Positions 58,062 to 64,000 of a DNA stretch of 64,000 nt are shown one piece after another. This DNA comes from Engraulis encrasicolus (Eukaryota; Chordata; Actinopteri; Clupeiformes; Engraulidae): contig NC_085868.1 of the NCBI RefSeq assembly GCF_034702125.1, positions 21,423,887 through 21,487,886 of the forward strand, read 5' to 3'. The notes beneath the pieces were generated by a model. That model was not told the DNA's origin. It did no database searches and was given only the letters and a program-made list of their open reading frames with translations. Position 1 is the stretch's first letter; every line of letters starts with the position of its first letter. Made by a program: the position numbers and the translations under genes.

Positions 58062-58903
58062 CCTGAGACAGTTTGACAGTTTGTGTTCTAACTTTCTCAC
58101 TGCAGACACCTGTTGTGTGTTGTGTGACGCGTCTTCCCATCATTGACTGAGTTTGTGTTCATTCACACATTTCTGTTAAATCCTAAAATTTGCAACAGTA
58201 ACGACACATTCAAGGGGTCCTCCGTAGCTCTCATTTAAGCTTGTAATGGCGTGCATTGCATTTCATGATATATCTTAATCATGTCATAACGTAACAGGTC
58301 AGATTGGATATAAAGTGAAGAGTGAAGTTGCATAAATGCTTTATTTATTTATTTATTTATTTATTTATTACTGGACACCGTCATTTCTTGGGATTCATGA
58401 GTGATACTCTACTCTACTCTTTACATTTAAAATATCTAGTTTTTATATTTTGTAATTATTTGTTTGTTTCTACATATGAACAAGAGCAAATAAGCGGGCA
58501 AAGGTTGTTGTGTGCTTTTTCTCTGTATGATATGGAATACTAGCACCTTCTCAGCTTTGTAGCGACAGTCGACCAGCCTAAATTTGTTGCACAGCACAAT
58601 TATTTGTCTTCCAACGTACCCCCTTTGTTGCGTCTCTGTACCACAGTTTGGGAAACCCTGCTTCAACTGATCTACATACAGATAAACAATACACCCACAT
58701 GCATACATCCATGCACGCATGCACGCGTGCACACACACACCTGCAGACCCTTTCGCAAAAATGTCAAGTATTGAACAGCCATTGGGGGAAATGATGTATG
58801 AGATTGCAGTGGAAATTGAAATTTGAAGTGTTTACTGTATCTATGTGCGCATTTCTGACATTGGTATGCATGTGTGTGTGTCTGATGAAAATGTAGGTGT
58901 ATA

Positions 58904-58904
<1 letters not shown>
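58062..58904. other. Unassigned stretch with (TTTA)n
   Basis: TTTA array of about seven units at 58340-58370; CACGCATGCACGCGTGCAC near 58711. No coding signal. Confidence 0.6.
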
Positions 58905-58956
<52 letters not shown>

Positions 58957-59003
58957 ATGCTTGTGTATGTAATGTGAGTTTGTGTGAGTAAATGCGTGTG
59001 TGA

Positions 59004-59064
<61 letters not shown>
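58905..59064. repeat. Two (TG)n arrays
   Basis: TG 58905-58951 and 59007-59063 with a degenerate link. Confidence 0.97.
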
Positions 59065-59066
<2 letters not shown>

Positions 59067-59410
59067 CGACATACAGACCAACCGGCTTTCCAAAGTGTAG
59101 GCCTACATTAGTGTGACTGGGACATTGAACTCAGAGCAGAATGACTCATCGCCAGAATGAAACAACACAGAGGCCCTACGGGACACAGGCAGACTCAGAC
59201 AAGAAAATATTTTTAGAGAAAATTAGATTAATAAAAAAAATAAAATCAATAAAATTAGATTCTGCTTTTGTCATTTTTCCTTTGTCCTGTAATAACTACA
59301 ATTTACCTTAGGGTGTTTAAAGGCATTTTTCCTTGATTCCTTGATTCCTTTCCTTTTCCGATTTTGTCTAGACAAAGTTAGCTGTAACAATTGCATACGG
59401 ATTGGAGAAA
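59065..59410. other. Unassigned stretch
   Basis: AT-rich; no coding signal. Confidence 0.5.
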
Positions 59411-59505
59411 AGTTCTGCTCAATGGGAGTTCTGTGGCATGGCACGCTAACACACCCAGACCATATGGGCAGCTTCCCATTTTCGAATCCGGCCTGGGTCA
59501 TGGCC
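59411..59505 (+). mobile_element. SINE head fragment
   Basis: GTGGCATGGCACGCTAACAC resembles an A box; TTTTCGAATCCGGCCTGGGT resembles a B box with flank. No SINE core follows because a hAT MITE starts at 59514. Confidence 0.55.
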
Positions 59506-59513
59506 CAATCCTA

Positions 59514-59686
59514 GCCTGATTGTCATCATCTTTCAAATCTCTTTGAGACTTGGTCTGACGAAGAGCATAACAATTAACCTTTCCCAAACAGCATGGTTGA
59601 CCCACCTCCCTAGGTTTGCTATTTTTGCTGTTGGCCTAGAAGCAATGCCGAAGGTGCTGCGTCACTAGGAGGGTGTGGCCTGGCTA
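59514..59686 (+). mobile_element. hAT-like MITE (GCCTGAT/GGCCTGGCTA family), copy 2
   Basis: GCCTGATTGTCATCATC at the left and GGCCTGGCTA at the right; CAATCCTA flanks both sides exactly (59506-59513, 59687-59694). Same family as 11028-11271, but about 70 bp shorter in the middle. Confidence 0.87.
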
Positions 59687-59694
59687 CAATCCTA

Positions 59695-60244
59695 CCCTAC
59701 AATCCTCCTACCCTTCACTATACTATCCTAATAAAGGCGGTTATAGCCTATGTTTTGGCATTTTCAGTTGGATATTTCATTTGTGATGATTTTTTTGTAG
59801 TTTGATTTTCAGGGTTATCTATTTTATAAACATGTCAGAATTTGGGTGGTCAAGCTAGCTCCTGTGTGTGGAGATAAAGTCATACACGTATGACAGTGTT
59901 TACTTCGGTGTGTGAGATTCGTTTCAGGACTCCGTTTCTTGAAAGCATCATTGCTCACCTGTTAGCAACTTACTAGGGTTCCAATGGGAAACTGCATTGC
60001 AATCAATAAGTTGCTCAGTGAATTAGCAACAACGCTGTCGAGAAACGCAGTCCTGGTAGACAAAAGGTACATTTTGGATTCTTGGATTGTATGGTTTTTG
60101 ATGACTGAATCTGTGCAGACCTCTGCAGAATCATAAAGAGAAAAGAGGTATTATGTGCGCTGGTTCGAAAATGCTCAAAAGCCTGCCCCATATAATTTGC
60201 TACGCACCCTCTGTGGAGATGCGTTGGGGATTGTTACTGTAGTT

Positions 60245-60245
<1 letters not shown>
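59695..60245. other. Unassigned stretch
   Basis: No coding signal. AGCAACTTACTAGGG and AATAAGTTGCTCAGTG near 59960-60020 form a weak inverted pair. Confidence 0.5.
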
Positions 60246-60338
<93 letters not shown>

Positions 60339-60564
60339 TCTGCTTCCTCAGTCCAGCTGGGGACCGAGGACAGAAGAACACTTAGCAGCACGAATGCATC
60401 TGATCTGTTGTGTGTGAGTGTGTGCATGCGTGCGTGCGTGCCTGCGTGCCTGCGAGTGTGTGCCAGTTTTAGGTGCCATTCTTTCTGTGGGAAAGGGACC
60501 CTCGCCGAAATGGAACAGTTATCACGTTGCAGGATGCAAAGCAAATCGCCCTTTTCTCCTTGTA

Positions 60565-60641
<77 letters not shown>

Positions 60642-60642
60642 T
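60246..60642. repeat. (TG)n arrays with GTGC tetranucleotides
   Basis: TG 60246-60335; GCGTGCGTGCGTGCCTGCGT at 60427-60450; TG 60566-60640. Confidence 0.97.
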
Positions 60643-60930
60643 GGTTGCTGTGTTTAGGAGCAGAATGCTCCCGCTCCCGGTCTTCTCACCCCTACCCCGC
60701 TGAACATCAGAGCAATAATTTGTTACACACGAAGGCTAACCTCCGTTTGTTTGTCTTGCATATTATTGTTATTGTCATTTTGATTATTATGGGGTTTAAG
60801 ATTATTATTTCTGGACTGGGCTGTTTTGGGACGTCTACAGCATGTACTCGGGAGGAACTAGGCAGAAACCCTAAAAGAGGACATCACATAGTAGAAAAAG
60901 AGGAGAGGACATGCGCACACACGAACAGTA
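60643..60930. other. Unassigned stretch
   Basis: No recognisable gene. The long frame over 60243-61220 is mainly array translation. Confidence 0.6.
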
Positions 60931-60999
60931 GCGCGCACGCGCACACACACACACACACATTGAAAACCCATATACGGCATACTCGCAGACAAGTGGACG

Positions 61000-61085
<86 letters not shown>
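60931..61085. repeat. (CA)n arrays
   Basis: GCGCACGCGCAC then CA near 60940-60958; CA 61003-61085. Confidence 0.97.
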
Positions 61086-62043
<958 letters not shown>

Positions 62044-62202
62044 CAGCCTCAGCGGAAGCCTCTGAGTGAATGTCAAAATCCATCAATTAATCATGTCAGG
62101 GATTTTGCAATGGTGTGCAGATTTTCATGGTAAGTGGTAGCACCAATATTTTCAGCAAAAAAATGTGAAGTGGTAGACCAGTGTTCACTGAGAAGCTGTG
62201 GC

Positions 62203-62494
62203 CAGGGCAGGATTAATGCACAGGCCAGAGATGGCTTCAGCCTACGGGCCCCGCATGCCAGGGGGACCCTGATTGGCCAAAAATGAAAAATTGCAGAATT
62301 GTGACAAGATACAATTTTTTATAATGTAGGCTATCTGTTGTGTTCGGTACAGTTGGTAGACATGTTATACTCAATTCCTAGCTCGTAATTATGACACTTT
62401 CTGTGAACAGTTGTTGTGAAATTTGCCTTATGTGGTGGGGGGGGCACAGCAACCTGTAGCCTATGGGGCCCCAGGCCATCTTAATCTGGCCCTG
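62203..62494. mobile_element. hAT-like MITE, 292 bp
   Basis: CAGGGCAGGATTAATGCA at the left; (reverse complement) CAGGGCCAGATTAAGATG at the right. Flanks GCTGTGGC and GCTGCGAC match 6 of 8. Interior non-coding. Confidence 0.8.
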
Positions 62495-63091
62495 GCTGCG
62501 ACATCGCCAATTTTGATGTAATGCATTGCAAAGGGAGATAATGCCAAGTGTTGCAAGTGTTATAGTGCATTTGTCATTTGCTGAACAGAATATTATATAT
62601 TGGCTTTATTTACTTTTGCCACTCTAATGCATCTTTTGCTACGTCCTCTTTACTTTGTGTTGGACAATGCTGTCAATGTTGCAACACTGTGCCTTACCCT
62701 GTTTTTGCTTACATTTTCTCCTATGTAATGTAATGTAATATACATATACAAATGTAATTACTTGCAAAGGAGTCCCAATCCATTCTCAAATTTAAATACT
62801 ATATTCACTATGTGCACTATATGACACATACTGTAGCTCAAACAGTATGTGAAACATTTTTGAAAGTTTTGGATGCAGGTTTCTTCCCCTTTTTTCTCTC
62901 CAGTTTTTGCATGGGCTGGATATTTTAATTACATTAACATTAGTGAGAGAGTTTTCACTAAAGTCACCCTGTCTTCTTCTCTCATGCTCCTAGGGCTGGG
63001 CTCAGTGTTGTTTCTGAACGTCTTCATAAGAGTAAGAGTATGCACATCCCACCTCTCTGAGGCCAGGTGCAGGACAAACGCACATCTGATA
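62495..63091. other. Unassigned stretch
   Basis: (TAATG)n-like AATGTAATGTAATA at 62734; no coding signal. Confidence 0.5.
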
Positions 63092-63264
63092 GTGGAAAGA
63101 ATAGAAGTCCGCACACACTGTAGCTCCGCTTTGAAAATGTATTCAGGTCATGCAATGTTTCGACCAAACAGGGTCTTCATCATGCCTGATAAATGACCTA
63201 ACCTGACCTGAATACATTTTCAAAGCAGAGCTACGTACAGTGTAAGGACTTCTACTCTTTCTAC
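63092..63264. mobile_element. 173-bp hairpin element with GTTTCGACC loop
   Basis: GTGGAAAGAATAGAAGTCC at the left and (reverse complement) GTAGAAAGAGTAGAAGTCC at the right. The arms continue with ACTGTA-GTAGCTC-GCTTTG and AAAATGTATTCAGGTCA. The loop holds CAATGTTTCGACCAAACAGG and TCTTCATCATG, matching the word family at 57340 and 43598. Confidence 0.8.
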
Positions 63265-63489
63265 TTGTTTCTCCGTGTCCCCATGTGTTGATAATCCGTG
63301 GCCCCTGGTTGCAACAGTGGCTTCATCAAAATTCAGGCAACCTGCAACAACCCAGAGACAAATGTTCATAAATATTTGAATCCATCAACACCGGGTAGGA
63401 AATTAGTGTCAGGCGGCCTACAGCCTCTGGGGAAGACTGTGCCGGAGCGTCTGCTGCTCTCATTATTGTGTCACTCACCCACAATAACA
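63265..63489. other. Unassigned stretch
   Basis: Nothing recognised. Confidence 0.5.
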
Positions 63490-63503
63490 GAGTACACACA
63501 TAT

Positions 63504-63540
<37 letters not shown>

Positions 63541-63602
63541 TGTGAATGCACGCACACACAGACACAGACACACACAAAGACAAATACACACACAGACACA
63601 AG
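63490..63602. repeat. (CA)n with CAGA and CAAA steps
   Basis: CA 63503-63538, degenerate to 63602. Confidence 0.95.
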
Positions 63603-63900
63603 TGGATAATTCCATTTTTTCTGATCACTAAAGCTCATTTTTTCTCCTAGGCCGAGGACATGCTTCCTGCAGGACATGTGTGCGCGGGCACATTTCATGA
63701 ACAAACGCGTTGGCAAGCAAATTTTATGTCAATTTTGCGTGTAGGAGAACACCTCACACAGAGTACGCAGATGTATGTCTACGGTGCAATATCGACAGAG
63801 TCGTGAGAGGGGTGATCTTCTGAACGTGTTGCGGTGTTGAGTTCCTGCTAGAGTCAAACAATGATGGAAAACATTCATGAGAGTCCGGTTGGCTATCTGT
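63603..63900. other. Unassigned stretch
   Basis: No coding signal. Confidence 0.5.
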
Positions 63901-63905
63901 CCCCT

Positions 63906-64000
63906 ATTACATTACATTACATTGCACTAAGCTGACGCTTTCACTTATTCAAAGCGACTTACAACTATTATTTTTCAGGGTATTGATTACAGTCCCTGGA
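63906..64000 (-). mobile_element. SINE tail, minus strand, runs off the window
   Basis: ATTACATTACATTACATTGC and GCTGACGCTTTC, AAAGCGACTTAC are the complement of the tail GTAAGTCGCTTT...GCGTCAGC...AATGTAATG of the SINE family at 4785-5140. TTGATTACAGTCCCTGGA at the edge begins the core side. Confidence 0.75.

Noticed and set aside
62873..63196. 107-residue frame near the right end
   Set aside because: It runs into the hairpin element at 63092 and has no recognisable domain.

Overview
This is a eukaryotic, almost certainly teleost fish, intergenic window that is nearly all repeats. No intact host gene could be supported. The fish assignment rests on the mix of elements: an L2 LINE 3' end, a Tx1/L1-type LINE, LINE 3' ends coding for restriction-like endonucleases, tRNA-derived SINEs with the TTGAGCAAGG core, many short hAT-type elements with 8-bp target duplications, and very many long (TG/CA)n and (CT/GA)n arrays. 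The long Cys-Val, Thr-His, Leu-Ser and Arg-Glu reading frames are translations of those dinucleotide arrays, not proteins.

Layout. 1-6000: an L2 relic, then dense microsatellites, a hAT-like insertion between two TG arrays, a terminal-inverted-repeat (TIR) element and a SINE pair. 6000-11300: nested hAT and TIR elements, then two copies of one restriction-endonuclease LINE family, one per strand, both ending 3' directly in (TG)n. 11300-17800: SINE, TIR elements, a G-rich 71-bp minisatellite and a (CA)n/(TG)n inverted pair. 18100-31500: a dispersed repeat ('X') present as two inverted copies about 10 kb apart. The minus copy was broken by successive hAT insertions, one of which carries a piggyBac-like composite and a 385-bp tandem array. 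31500-35900: TIR elements, a minisatellite, telomere-like DNA and the second copy of an 81-bp unit also found at 20595.

35880-42842: a Tx1/L1-type LINE. Its ORF1 is split by a 3.1-kb element with TIRs over 600 bp long. Its ORF2 keeps the APE endonuclease and reverse transcriptase motifs but has two frameshifts and lost its 3' end near a 100-N assembly gap (43110-43209). 43700-47700: microsatellites and MITEs.

48056-51705: a hAT-type element with a perfect 8-bp target duplication. It carries inverted arrays of a 149-bp unit at its two ends; each well-kept unit has the 13-mer CAAGATGGCCGCC. 52285-55515: hAT, a region with about ten copies of a 15-bp motif (GTCACACCAWAGGAC), a second type of endonuclease LINE relic and a TIR element. 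55500-64000: microsatellites, a hAT holding a near-perfect 334-bp hairpin and an 84-bp retroposon-like insert with a 16-bp duplication, then further MITEs and SINE pieces.

The parts do not form a pathway. The window records repeated transposition, microsatellite growth and TIR decay. Exact ends are good to about 1-2 bases where a target duplication is quoted and approximate elsewhere.
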